Assembly: GCF_000247815.1 (NCBI RefSeq) | Contig: NC_021674.1 | Span: forward strand, 33,281,462-33,345,461 | Length of the DNA: 64,000 nucleotides | Reading direction: 5' to 3' | Source of the DNA: Ficedula albicollis | Lineage: Eukaryota; Chordata; Aves; Passeriformes; Muscicapidae | Shown here: piece after piece, positions 41,826-53,600 of the stretch | How positions within the stretch are numbered: the first letter of the stretch is position 1 | How the letters are laid out: every line of letters starts with the position of its first letter | Translations under genes and position numbers: made by a program | Notes under the pieces: model-generated | The model's database searches: none | What the model was told of the DNA's origin: nothing | Seen by the model: the letters and a program-made list of their open reading frames with translations, nothing else

Positions 41826-43897
41826 CACCTCTCCTCTAACAAGTAGTAAGAAAGCACGAGATCCAGCTTAGATTCTAGCTGTTTTAAAAATTAACTTGTG
41901 CTAAAATTTTGGGGGATCACAGCTGAGAAAAATCTTCCAATATCAAAATACCCAACATCAAAATCTTCAAGATTCACAGTATGAAGCCTGATACAATTGA
42001 AGTCCTCTAAAGGAAAATATTTAAAAATAAAAAAAAATGTTGAATGAAAGTTTCAGTGTTCTCTCTTTCATCAGCATTTACGCAAATCACCTTCTGCTCT
42101 ACCACAAATATTGATTTATATTAATCACAAAACCTTCATGACTTGCAGGCATGAGAGAAAATCAATACAGTAATGTTCTTGTTGGTTTTCTCCTAGCCAG
42201 CAGATTTGTGTGACAGAAGAGGGCACAAAATGAAGCCCTGTGGTAAGTCTGTAGGTAAACAGATGAGAAATGTGAGAGCAAAAATGCTGGTAGTGAATGG
42301 AAAGTAAATCCTTTAACAGCCCTAACACAAATATGCTTTGAATGCTGATTTTATTCTTTCATCTCAGAAGCCTATATTTAGCATTCAGTATGGGAGAACA
42401 GCTCGAGGAACTGCATTTCCACTAAGCTTTTGGTACATCTCAGGCTTATTATTCAGATCTGTTACTGACAGATCTCTCATACTCTTCATACATAAAAATT
42501 GCCACAGTGAGGCTTACTTATTCAAAACTAATTGCATTTCACTCACACACATTTCTCTGTGAAACAAACACTGGTGAGTGACTTCATGACCAGTGTAACA
42601 ATGTGCTCTTTAAAATAACACCTCCATGATCTCAAGCACACGTATCAGGAAAGTCAGCATAGGGATGAGTTAGTACTTATGTGTCACTGGAACTGATACA
42701 ACCAGATCTGTAGCATGAGAACCAAAGCACAGATGCCAGCTGAATCACACAGCCAACAGAATGAAACTAAAAGAGAGTAAAATACATCCATCTGTGCTGA
42801 GTGAGATACAGACTTAGACTGCTCTGTCTCCTGAAATGCACAAGCCCAGTGCTGTCAACAGAGATGTTCCTGTTTATGTTTGCAATGAATTTTTGTGTCA
42901 AACTTTTTCTATTTAGATGTGATTCGCTGCTTTCAAGCTTAACCTAGTTCTGCCTAGACAAAAACAGTGCTATTATTCCATGTAATTGTGTAATGGAGTG
43001 TGAGATAAAAATTATAAAAAGTCACAGAATTCACTCTCCTAGAACATCACAAAGTTTTTTTTTGCATATAAGAAATTTTGGGGAAAGTTCTTTTTGTATT
43101 GCACCAGGCAAAACTAGATGCCACTATCTTAATTTCAGTTTCACATACTAGGAAATGAACTACAGGGTCATTAGCTTGCAGCTGCAGTAAATGAAAGCAG
43201 AATCTAATTCTTACTAACAGAAGGCAAACATGAGAAAAGTATGAGGATACATTAGTAGCACTTCAAAAGATTATATTATGGCTGAAGTTTTTTCAAAGCT
43301 AACTTCCAATATTAATGAATGCACAGTAATTTCAGCCATAACAGTTCCTGTTTAATTTACAAGGCTTTCAGTTTGTCTTCAAACACAACAACTTACAAGA
43401 GGAACCAAAATTATGATCACGATATGATTATGATATGATTATGATTACCTATTTAAATCTTTAAATCTAATTTGTAAAACCTATACATGAATGAACTCTC
43501 TGCAGTTGTGCATTCCTCTCCTGATAAAACGTTGAGATTTGCAAGGAAATGAACAGATACTATTTTCTAGTTCTCTCTCCAAACCCAGGAAATAACAGTT
43601 ATATTGTATCAGCCCTGCCTTAATGAAGATGGAGGGACTGTCCAGAGCTTATGAATAAAATACAAAATATAATAAAAACTTGTGGTGTAACCCTTGACAG
43701 GTTGGTTGATGTTCTTTCTACTCAGGTCTGTTTTTTTTCTGGTCAAGTTACTGACTGGTGGCAGGCAAATAACAATCAACAAGAAACTGATAGACAAAAA
43801 ATATGTGTGATCTCTGATTTCACTTTAAGTCATAATTTTCTGCTAAATTCTGCTATTTAAAGGTTGAATTACCTAAAATTTTTTGTAGGTTAAACAA
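41826..43897 (-). other. SMYD3: SMYD3 giant intron, block 8
   Basis: AT-rich intronic sequence. The only feature noted is a short ATGATT-type simple repeat at about 43414-43447 (ATGATATGATTATG units). Confidence 0.7.
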
Positions 43898-43991
43898 TTG
43901 GTAAAAGTCCTAAAGTAATAATGCTAATATGGGCTTTAGAGGGGGGGTTGGTAAAAGTCCTAAAGTAACAATGCTAATATGGGCTTTAGAG
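43898..43991. repeat. 50-bp tandem duplication, two copies
   Basis: TTGGTAAAAGTCCTAAAGTA begins at 43898 and 43948; both units continue ATGCTAATATGGGCTTTAGA. There is one T/C difference (AATAAT/AACAAT), and a seven-G run marks the junction. Confidence 0.92.
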
Positions 43992-44537
43992 AGGGAAAAA
44001 CAAAGCAACAAGAAGGAGGATTTAAAAAAATAGTTGGAAATTTTAAAAATAATTTTATTCTAGTAGTTCAAAGAACTTCAGTATGCATTTTATGGAATTC
44101 AGTAAGTGGCAATATTTATCTCCAACCATTATTTCTCTGTTTTTACATACAGAACCCCTATACAATTTGAAAAATCACTGGAAAATATTTTACTGTCTAA
44201 AAGCAAGACCAGTGTAACAGCATGCAGCCTCAGGAAAAACTGAGAAGTTTTTATAAACCAAAATGCTTTACAAAACAAAATGTTCTGAATTTGTTGGGTT
44301 TTTTTATGTTTTGAAAATTTCAGTATTTTTTGCCTGGTGCTTTCAACGCAGACAAAAATACTTTGAAAGCAAAGCCTCAAAACATTTAATGCGAGCACTA
44401 TACATTTCTCTGAGTCCTTATGTAATGTTGCTTTTTAAGAAAGTCAACTTCAGTGCAAACCTTACAATCCTCCAGCACTGGAGAACTGTGGGAGCTGTAG
44501 CTCCAGTGGCTGTCGCTTCACCTTCTCCATCAGCTAA

Positions 44538-44665
44538 AAAGTCTGTGGTCAGACTCCCAAATCCAGGAATATCTCTGTGCACAGAGATTTGGGGAGCAGG
44601 GCAAAGTCTGTGGTCAGACTCCCAAACCCAGGAATATCTCTGTGCACAGAGATTTGGGGAGCAGG
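44538..44665. repeat. 65-bp tandem duplication containing a palindrome
   Basis: AAAGTCTGTGGTCAGACTCC begins at 44538 and 44603; units end GATTTGGGGAGCAGG. One T/C difference was seen (CAAATCC/CAAACCC). Each unit contains the perfect palindrome CTCTGTGCACAGAG and the inverted GTCTGTGGTCAGAC, so each could form hairpins. Confidence 0.93.
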
Positions 44666-44921
44666 CAGTACAGGAGGAGTGAAGGATGAGGGAAGAACAC
44701 ACCAGGGCAGCACACACCTGCCACACAGACCTCAACACCACCTGAAATGAGACTCTCTGCAATTCAGCAGTTTTCATTTCATTTGATTCAAACCAGAGAC
44801 AGCAGGTTTCCTTAGATTTCCACATCAGAATATCTGCACTGAGAGCACTGAGAGGGAGCTGAGGTTCTTGTGCTTTATGACCAGAAGGACATGAAACCAG
44901 GCTTTCCAGCATACTGCAACT

Positions 44922-45384
44922 TCAGAATCCATCAGTTGTGTGTTTCCTACCCTGCAGGGCCAAGCCTGCAAGAACTTTAGCTCTACACAGCAGCAGTACT
45001 TCTTCACAGCCAAATTCTAAGCCTATGTAATTAAATCCAGTTCTTCTGCAGTTAACAAGGTGGCAGAAGTTTACAGCGAGGGTTAGCATGACAATCTCAG
45101 CCACCTTCAACTTTGGTATTAAGTACAGAGTACACAGAATTCATCAGTTGTGTGTTTCCTACCCTGCAGGGCCTCAGAATCCATCAGTTGTGTGTTTCCT
45201 ACCCTGCAGGGCCAAGCCTGCAAGAACTTTAGCTCTACACAGCAGCAGTACTTCTTCACAGCCAAATTCTAAGCCTATGTAATTAAATCCAGTTCTTCTG
45301 CAGTTAACAAGGTGGCAGAAGTTTACAGCGAGGGTTAGCATGACAATCTCAGCCACCTTCAACTTTGGTATTAAGTACAGAGTA
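44922..45384. repeat. 211-bp tandem duplication with a 39-bp partial middle copy
   Basis: Full copy 1 is 44922-45132, a partial copy of the left end is 45135-45173 (CAGAATTCATCAGTTGTGTG onward), and full copy 2 is 45174-45384. Full copies are offset by 252 bp and look identical by eye; the partial has one substitution. The layout is AB-A-AB. The duplicated minus-strand 62- and 81-codon frames come from this repeat and show no known domain. Confidence 0.95.
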
Positions 45385-47232
45385 TCTCCATTTATCTCAT
45401 TTGTTCCTGTCATAAACACCTTTAGAAGAATCCTACCTACTGCATAAAAATTTATTTCCTTGAATTACTACATCATGCATCACGGTAATTTCAACACTTA
45501 TTTCTTTTCAACAATTCAGATAATTATGTTTAAGAACTTAGAACAAGCTTACATAAAGTCACTTTACTCTATTTATTATGTGACAATTGCTGTATTACTC
45601 ATGAGTAACCAGAGCCTGTCACATTGCAAAATTCCATGAATAATATGTCATGCATTATGCATGCATGTATAGTTCAGCATCATCAAATATAACCAAACAA
45701 TTAATAAAACAAATGAAGAATACATAATTGAAATGCTAAATCTGAGCACCCAGAACTGAAATTACTAGCAGAGGATTACTTATCTGCCAGGAAAATAACC
45801 ATTGTAAAGCAATCTGAGTGCACCCAACCAATCTATAGTTTTTTTTAAAAATTAAGTATTACTATTAGAAACTGATTATACTTTTTAACAGTAATAAATC
45901 CCCATGAAATTAGTTATTGTTTACCATAGTTGTAGCACTAACCTTTTGAAGCAAATTTAGCAAATTGCTAGCTAATGCTAATGACCAATTTTGAAAGGGA
46001 TTACTCCTTAATTATATCATATACAGAAGTAGTCATAAGATACGATCATTTTGATGCCAACTGCATCTTACCAGGTACAGTCTGAATTGGAATGAACTAC
46101 ATTAATCCAGAATTAGTAGCTTGTATAATTAGAAGGAGCATGAGAAACTACTTAGGTGTGTTATTTTTGCATGACCAAGGGAAAAAAAAAACAAACAAAA
46201 ACCCACCTTTGGCTTACATTAGAATTATTACGACCTTTTAAAAGAGCTGCTAAAGCATGGACAACTGCTTCCAAGGAAGTCTGTGGTCAGACTTAGTGTG
46301 CTTGCTCAATTGTCTGCTTCTTGTGACCTAACCACCAGAACATAAGGAAGCGTGGGACAGCCCTATTTTCAAAACAAACATTTATTATTTAGGAGACCAT
46401 GCGTTACTGAGCTTTTACAAAGGGCCACTAGTTTCTTTTTTCACAAAACCACCACCACCAAAGCAAATGATCTCTTCAAAACCTGTCTATTCTACATAAT
46501 ATGTCACAAGCCACTGTAACTATAATGTTAAATGCAAATTTCAAAATCTGATCAATATATGCAAGATTGCTTAATTAGATTGGCGTTGGTTTTATTCGTG
46601 GTTGAAATGGAATAAAATAAAAAGTTATCAAAACAATTCCAGTCTCTCTTACTTCAATGGAGCTCCTGGACTTGTTTTGGACCACAGCTCAGGCATAACT
46701 CCTGGCAGAGGAAGTGCCTTTTAGGATTTCAGGTTGTGAAACTCTAGCAAAGACTTTTTTCAAGAAGAAGGGATTCTCCAGCACCTTCAAGAATTAAGCA
46801 GCTCCTGTCACAACAGAAGTGCAAGAGGAAAGGGAGAAGGCTGTCTCCAGCAACCAAGGCTGTCTCCTCAAGCTCAAATAAATTAAGTGCTCTCCAGCAT
46901 CTTCTGTATGTTCGAACCAATTCAATTAGGTCAGGAAGATGAGCATATTTTTATGCTTGCAGCAGCAGATGTGGGGTAGATGTCTGATCTTCCAAGCAGA
47001 AAACGGGGCTGTTTAGCAAAATGCAGTGGTGTCCTACAGCAAGTGCCACTCACTGAGGCCATCTCTGCCCACAGTTTTGTCACACTGCCAGTGGCTGCCA
47101 CATCACTGCCAGCAGAGTGGCTTCCATTTCTTCTCCCTTGGCATGGTTGAGGAGCTGGTTTTAGAGTAGGGTAGGAGCTCACTCTCCTCTCTGCAGATAA
47201 CCAGGTGCTCCCTAAAGCACAACATCTAATAT
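45385..47232 (-). other. SMYD3: SMYD3 giant intron, block 9
   Basis: AT-rich at first, GC-richer from about 46650. No exon, RNA gene or repeat family was recognised. An A-rich tract lies at about 46180-46203. Confidence 0.7.
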
Positions 47233-50200
47233 GAAGGCACAAGAGGTATTTACTCCAAACTTGATTTCAGGCACACTTAAGATTGATCTGCAGTACAAAT
47301 TGCAGAGGACTTGTCATATATAAATTTGCTAAAATAAAGTAAATAGCACAGAAAATCTCATGTAATCCCCTGGTTAATCAAAACTGCTAAAGGGCTTAAA
47401 TACTTAAAGTATTACAACTGTAGCTTGAAAATCATCTTTGTTCATGTTTCTTACTTATTCTTGTGCATGGCTAGGATGAGTAAAATCTCAAGCCAGAGGG
47501 ATAACTACTCCCAAACACACAGGCATTTGGATCCAGATCTGAACTTTGTGGTTGGCCTTGCCTCCCTACTGGCTGTAGCCCAAACCTCCATTACCAAGCA
47601 CCCCAAACTGTGATACTGATGAGAACACGTGTGGGAAACTTTGCTCTTACGCACACACAACTCCACAGTTGTCATCGCCTCCCTCTCCACAGCCTTGAAT
47701 GCAAATCTGAATGAAGCCCAGTGGTGCCACAGTCCTTTCCTCCCCCTCTTTATAATCATCTTTTTTGTCCCCACTTTGAAATATATTTTCATACAATGCC
47801 AACTGAAAGCCCTCAAAGCTGGAATGCTTGCTGTCACTTAGACTATGCAAGGGAGGAAAACTTTTATTGGAAACATTCCTTCCCCTCCTTTTAATTTTTG
47901 CTGCTCCCACGCTGTTGTTGGCAGCTTTAGATCCGTATCAGAAGAAAAGCATGTAAAATGCACACAGTTAGGCAGAGGTCCTGTAAGGCACTTCATGTGC
48001 ACAAATATCTGCAGCTGTGCACTGCTTCTGATCTGTAGGAGACTGCATATGGGCACTGAGATCAGCACACACCAAATCCCTGTTATTAAATGCATGTGTC
48101 TTTAAAGCAATGAGTCTTAATGCCTGCTAAGAGAGTCCAGTAATAATAAGAAAATATAAATTATATTCACTCCCAGCAGAAGGGAAATTACAATCTCATT
48201 CTGTCTGTTCAGGTTATACCAGCCTAGAAATGCAAGAACACAAAAGTCTAATAAAGCTTCTAGTGAGATGTCTTAAAAAAACTGAAGTACAATTAGCATT
48301 TAAATAATATTTACAATTTTTTCCTCCCTATTGCCAGATATCTTTTATGGCTTTGAACTCTTGGTAGGCAGCAAGAACCATCAGCTAAAACCAAAACTGG
48401 GTATTCAGATTCCTACCCGATGTACATTTTAAAAATGAAGATGAGAAGCTGGAAACAAATTATCAGGCAAGGTATTAATCTCCAAGCACATTTATATTGA
48501 GTTTAACTGTCTTACTGAAAGCAATCCTTATAAACTAAGGAGCACAGAGCATAATAAAGGGGAAGCTAAGTGATAATTAAGGAGTTGCTATATGCCACTG
48601 AGACTAGCTGGTGCAAAAGTCCACTTTGGCTTCATTCCCTGGAATCATATGCTGCAAATGGAGTAAAAATAAGAAGATGATTCATTGAAAAGCCAATGAA
48701 TAGCAACACTTTCTTGCAATTATTATTTTTCTTTCTTATATATGAATTGAGATGTAACTACATGCTGACCTTTGAAATACATGCTTAAAAAGCACAGCAT
48801 TTTTGCCATGAGTTTAGGAAATGTAATGTAAGATAAGAGACTTAGAAAGGCTTACAGTAATAATTCACAGGAAATACTGCATTTCTGCCATGTGATTTTA
48901 CAACCAACATAAATTCGAAGGCACAAGAGGTATTTACTCCAAACTTGATTTCAGGCACACTTAAGATTGATCTGCAGTACAAATTGCAGAGGACTTGTCA
49001 TATATAAATTTGCTAAAATAAAGTAAATAGCACAGAAAATCTCATGTAATCCCCTGGTTAATCAAAACTGCTAAAGGGCTTAAATACTTAAAGTATTACA
49101 ACTGTAGCTTGAAAATCATCTTTGTTCATGTTTCTTACTTATTCTTGTGCATGGCTAGGATGAGTAAAATCTCAAGCCAGAGGGATAACTACTCCCAAAC
49201 ACACAGGCATTTGGATCCAGATCTGAACTTTGTGGTTGGCCTTGCCTCCCTACTGGCTGTAGCCCAAACCTCCATTACCAAGCACCCCAAACTGTGATAC
49301 TGATGAGAACACGTGTGGGAAACTTTGCTCTTACGCACACACAACTCCACAGTTGTCATCGCCTCCCTCTCCACAGCCTTGAATGCAAATCTGAATGAAG
49401 CCCAGTGGTGCCACAGTCCTTTCCTCCCCCTCTTTATAATCATCTTTTTTGTCCCCACTTTGAAATATATTTTCATACAATGCCAACTGAAAGCCCTCAA
49501 AGCTGGAATGCTTGCTGTCACTTAGACTATGCAAGGGAGGAAAACTTTTATTGGAAACATTCCTTCCCCTCCTTTTAATTTTTGCTGCTCCCACGCTGTT
49601 GTTGGCAGCTTTAGATCCGTATCAGAAGAAAAGCATGTAAAATGCACACAGTTAGGCAGAGGTCCTGTAAGGCACTTCATGTGCACAAATATCTGCAGCT
49701 GTGCACTGCTTCTGATCTGTAGGAGACTGCATATGGGCACTGAGATCAGCACACATCAAATCCCTGTTATTAAATGCATGTGTCTTTAAAGCAATGAGTC
49801 TTAATGCCTGCTAAGAGAGTCCAGTAATAATAAGAAAATATAAATTATATTCACTCCCAGCAGAAGGGAAATTACAATCTCATTCTGTCTGTTCAGGTTA
49901 TACCAGCCTAGAAATGCAAGAACACAAAAGTCTAATAAAGCTTCTAGTGAGATGTCTTAAAAAAACTGAAGTACAATTAGCATTTAAATAATATTTACAA
50001 TTTTTTCCTCCCTATTGCCAGATATCTTTTATGGCTTTGAACTCTTGGTAGGCAGCAAGAACCATCAGCTAAAACCAAAACTGGGTATTCAGATTCCTAC
50101 CCGATGTACATTTTAAAAATGAAGATGAGAAGCTGGAAACAAATTATCAGGCAAGGTATTAATCTCCAAGCACATTTATATTGAGTTTAACTGTCTTACT

Positions 50201-50600
50201 GAAAGCAATCCTTATAAACTAAGGAGCACAGAGCATAATAAAGGGGAAGCTAAGTGATAATTAAGGAGTTGCTATATGCCACTGAGACTAGCTGGTGCAA
50301 AAGTCCACTTTGGCTTCATTCCCTGAAATCATATGCTGCAAATGGAGTAAAAATAAGAAGATGATTCATTGAAAAGCCAATGAATAGCAACACTTTCTTG
50401 CAATTATTATTTTTCTTTCTTATATATGAATTGAGATGTAACTACATGCTGACCTTTGAAATACATGCTTAAAAAGCACAGCATTTTTGCCATGAGTTTA
50501 GGAAATGTAATGTAAGATAAGAGACTTAGAAAGGCTTACAGTAATAATTCACAGGAAATACTGCATTTCTGCCATGTGATTTTACAACCAACATAAATTC
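47233..50600. repeat. 1,684-bp near-identical tandem duplication
   Basis: Copy 1 is 47233-48916 and copy 2 is 48917-50600, head to tail. Both begin GAAGGCACAAGAGGTATTTA and end CAACCAACATAAATTC. I noticed only two substitutions, a C/T (CACACCAAAT at about 48070 versus CACATCAAAT at about 49754) and a G/A (CCCTGGAATC versus CCCTGAAATC). The unit has no recognised gene or transposon; the paired frames of up to 110 codons in both copies have no familiar domain. No extra bases lie at the junction. It may be a very recent duplication or a false haplotype duplication. Confidence 0.97.
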
Positions 50601-53600
50601 AAATGGGTACGTATTTCAGCTGGCTTCTGGAGAGCTACCCATCAGTACAAATTGCCACAGAATGAAGCTTCCACACACCTGAGAAGGTATTGATATTAGT
50701 AGAACCGTATCTTGCAGCCCTGATCATGCAGAAATTCCTACCAACACCCTGAGAAATGTTACTGGAACAAATAATTTAAAACACAACAGAAAAGCTGGCA
50801 ATATGCTGAACAAAGGCCTTTCTTTGTCTAGACTGCTTACCCAGGTTACTGATAAAATCATACCTTTATACAAGTTCGTGTTTCTGCCCAGATTTTATTT
50901 TCAGATGTACATCATAAGTGCAAATCTACATTCCATCATTTATCCACGGTTGTGCATGAGGTGCTTTGGGACATCTCTCCAGCCTAAACAAACTTAGGAG
51001 TTCCTAGAGCAGCCAGTTGTACTGATGAATACAGCAACTCACAGAAGACACATAGCCATCATCTACAAGGAATATATAATGATATGCATGGAACAGGTTG
51101 GAGATTCCTACCCTAGCTGACCCTTGTGCTTCTGGTGAATATGTAGATTCAACAAGACACACATCTAGGCTCAAGTTTACAGATTTCTAATTTTACTTAC
51201 AGAAAGACTGTAAGTAATGACTGCAAGTAAAAATCGTGACTATAACATTTAGAAAGGAAATACAAGAATTTCTTCTTTTTAATTATGGTAATTACAAAAA
51301 TAATAATTATTAATTTTTAAATACTTCGTTCTACATATATAATATGTAATAGAATTAGCCTAGGCAACAGTTGGTTTGAAAAGGCTGGAGATATTTTGGG
51401 GTTATTTTGGCTTTATTTCCCAGCATAGTATAATCTTAAATTGCAGATATGGGTATCTGACATTACAGTATGCCAAGCAAAACACTTCACACTTCCATTT
51501 CTTTTTTCTACTCAGCAGATGGCCAGCAAGCTTCTGCATTGAGGTGTCTATGAGCTGCTCTAACAACCTCTATCTTTGGAGTGAGGTAGGCTTGGTACCT
51601 TTTAGTTACTTTCCTTCAACGTGAGTCAACCACTGAGATTTCTATTTTCTTGTCCTTGCCATGAAATGATGAGTCTTGATTGTGTTTGTTCCAAAAATAT
51701 TGCAATTCTCCTATGAAACCAATGAAAATTTCAGTCGATAATATATCAAAAGGTGCTCCTCGCAAGGCAGTCCCTAACCAATTCACAGGTAATATAAGTG
51801 TCTCTCTTAAAGCTGATGCCAGGAATATTTTGTCACTTGAAGTGAGGCAGAGACAAGCTTCAAACTCACATTGATCATCCCCTCTCCAAAACACTGGCAT
51901 TTCAATTCCTACATCCCTCTGGTGCACAACTGATAGGCCTGGGCAATTCATCTCTGCTTTCCTGCATTCCCAATCTGCTCTTACCAGCTGTTCTTGCACT
52001 GAAAACCAACTCTTGTTTTATGTCATAGAAAATACATCTTAAAAAAAACCGTATCAGTAACAGGAAAGATGGCTATATAAAAATACTAAATTCCAGACTG
52101 TTGTTGACTTTGGTATTTCATGTTTGATGAGCAAGATGGAATTCCCAAGTTGAAGAAGCATTAGCATGGTGGCTGGCTCAAATACACATCCATCAGGATG
52201 AAAGGGAGAGTCCTGGTACCTGTTAAGAGGTAGTAATAGACTGTATTCTTCATCCTTCTAATACCTAAAGCCATATTGTGAAGGTAACACACATGCAACT
52301 TGTGACAAACCTGCAAACCCCAAAGTTCTCTTGGTGGCAAGAGCCCTGTTCACATGAAAGGAGCATTTACTTTCCTTAAATGCAGAAATCAGATGATGAC
52401 CCATCAAGTATTGGCAAAGGTCTCTGCAGGCAGTAAGAGAGTGGTGAGTGGATCACAGATTTAGTGGATGTCTTGAAAACGCCACAGTGAACAATGTGGA
52501 ACTAATTTTATTTGGCATATATGCCCAAATTTTCTGTTACCAGGTATTAGCAGCTGTCTGTCAAGGAATAAAAATATGTCCTAATATTTACAACCTCTTG
52601 AAGTGCTCCTCTGCCTTCTCATAAAGATGCATAACTCAGCTTTTACCTCCATTTTAGTAATCAGTGATGCTATAGTAATATTTAGTACTTCTTTACCTTA
52701 CAGCAGCAAAAATAACTTCACTGAGGAATTACAAATTCAACTTTAGTGGCCAAATTGAGGATTTGATTTCAGTTCAACCTTTTGGACCCTCTTAATCTTA
52801 GTGAACATATCAGTTCCACCTCATCTTTCCTCAGAGTTTTTTAATCAATGGAGTCAGTAAACTGAAGGAATTACGTGTTTGAAGGTCTGGAGATTTTGCC
52901 TACACAGTAAAGATCAGATTGTGATTGCATATATCTTTTACCACCAATTTTCCAATCTTTAGACAAGGACTAGGAAAAAAGGATATAGAAGTTATATAAG
53001 AAGGAGAAGAAACAAAAAATATAAAACAAAGGATTAAGTCTTCTTAATTCTGATTATTTTCTGATGTACCTTTATATACAAAATTCATCATAATACACCC
53101 TTTTCCCTTCCTTTTGCTGAAAAACACATTAAAATAATAGTGCCTGCCTTGTCTGAGAGAGCTGGTGCATATTAAAAAAATTCTATGGGTAACAATGGAG
53201 TTTTATAATAGAATACATTAGTTGTATATTCATACAAAGTGGGTTAAAATAAGAGGAAGCAAAACTTGCTACAAGCAAATTTTATCATTTCATACCATGG
53301 TGCATCTGTATAAAACAGCAGCTGGAACAACTCTGCAGGCATTACCAGCATTGTATGTGCACAAACACCATTATCAGACAGGCAAGTCATTTTCTCCTAT
53401 TCCTAGCTAATGTCTCATCATAACAACCTCATCAGCTATCACTGATAATCTGCTCTACCTCTTGTCTTCATCTCAAACACAACCACAAAAATGGCTATAA
53501 ATAATAACCAGCCTGGCTGTGAGCTGAAGGCAGGGAAAAGCTGTACGTGCAAATGGCTGACCTTCACAACAGCCACTTACAAAACTTATGTGCACAAAAC

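Noticed and set aside
47425..49789. Paired identical frames of 62, 70, 86, 87 and 110 codons
   Set aside because: They are duplicated only because the 1,684-bp DNA unit is duplicated. Several overlap each other on both strands, and none has a familiar domain.
51616..51999. HFM-coding string near 51664 considered as the missing upstream SMYD3 exon
   Set aside because: Only three residues match; the surrounding translation does not resemble the QHFMREEIQDA region of SMYD3.
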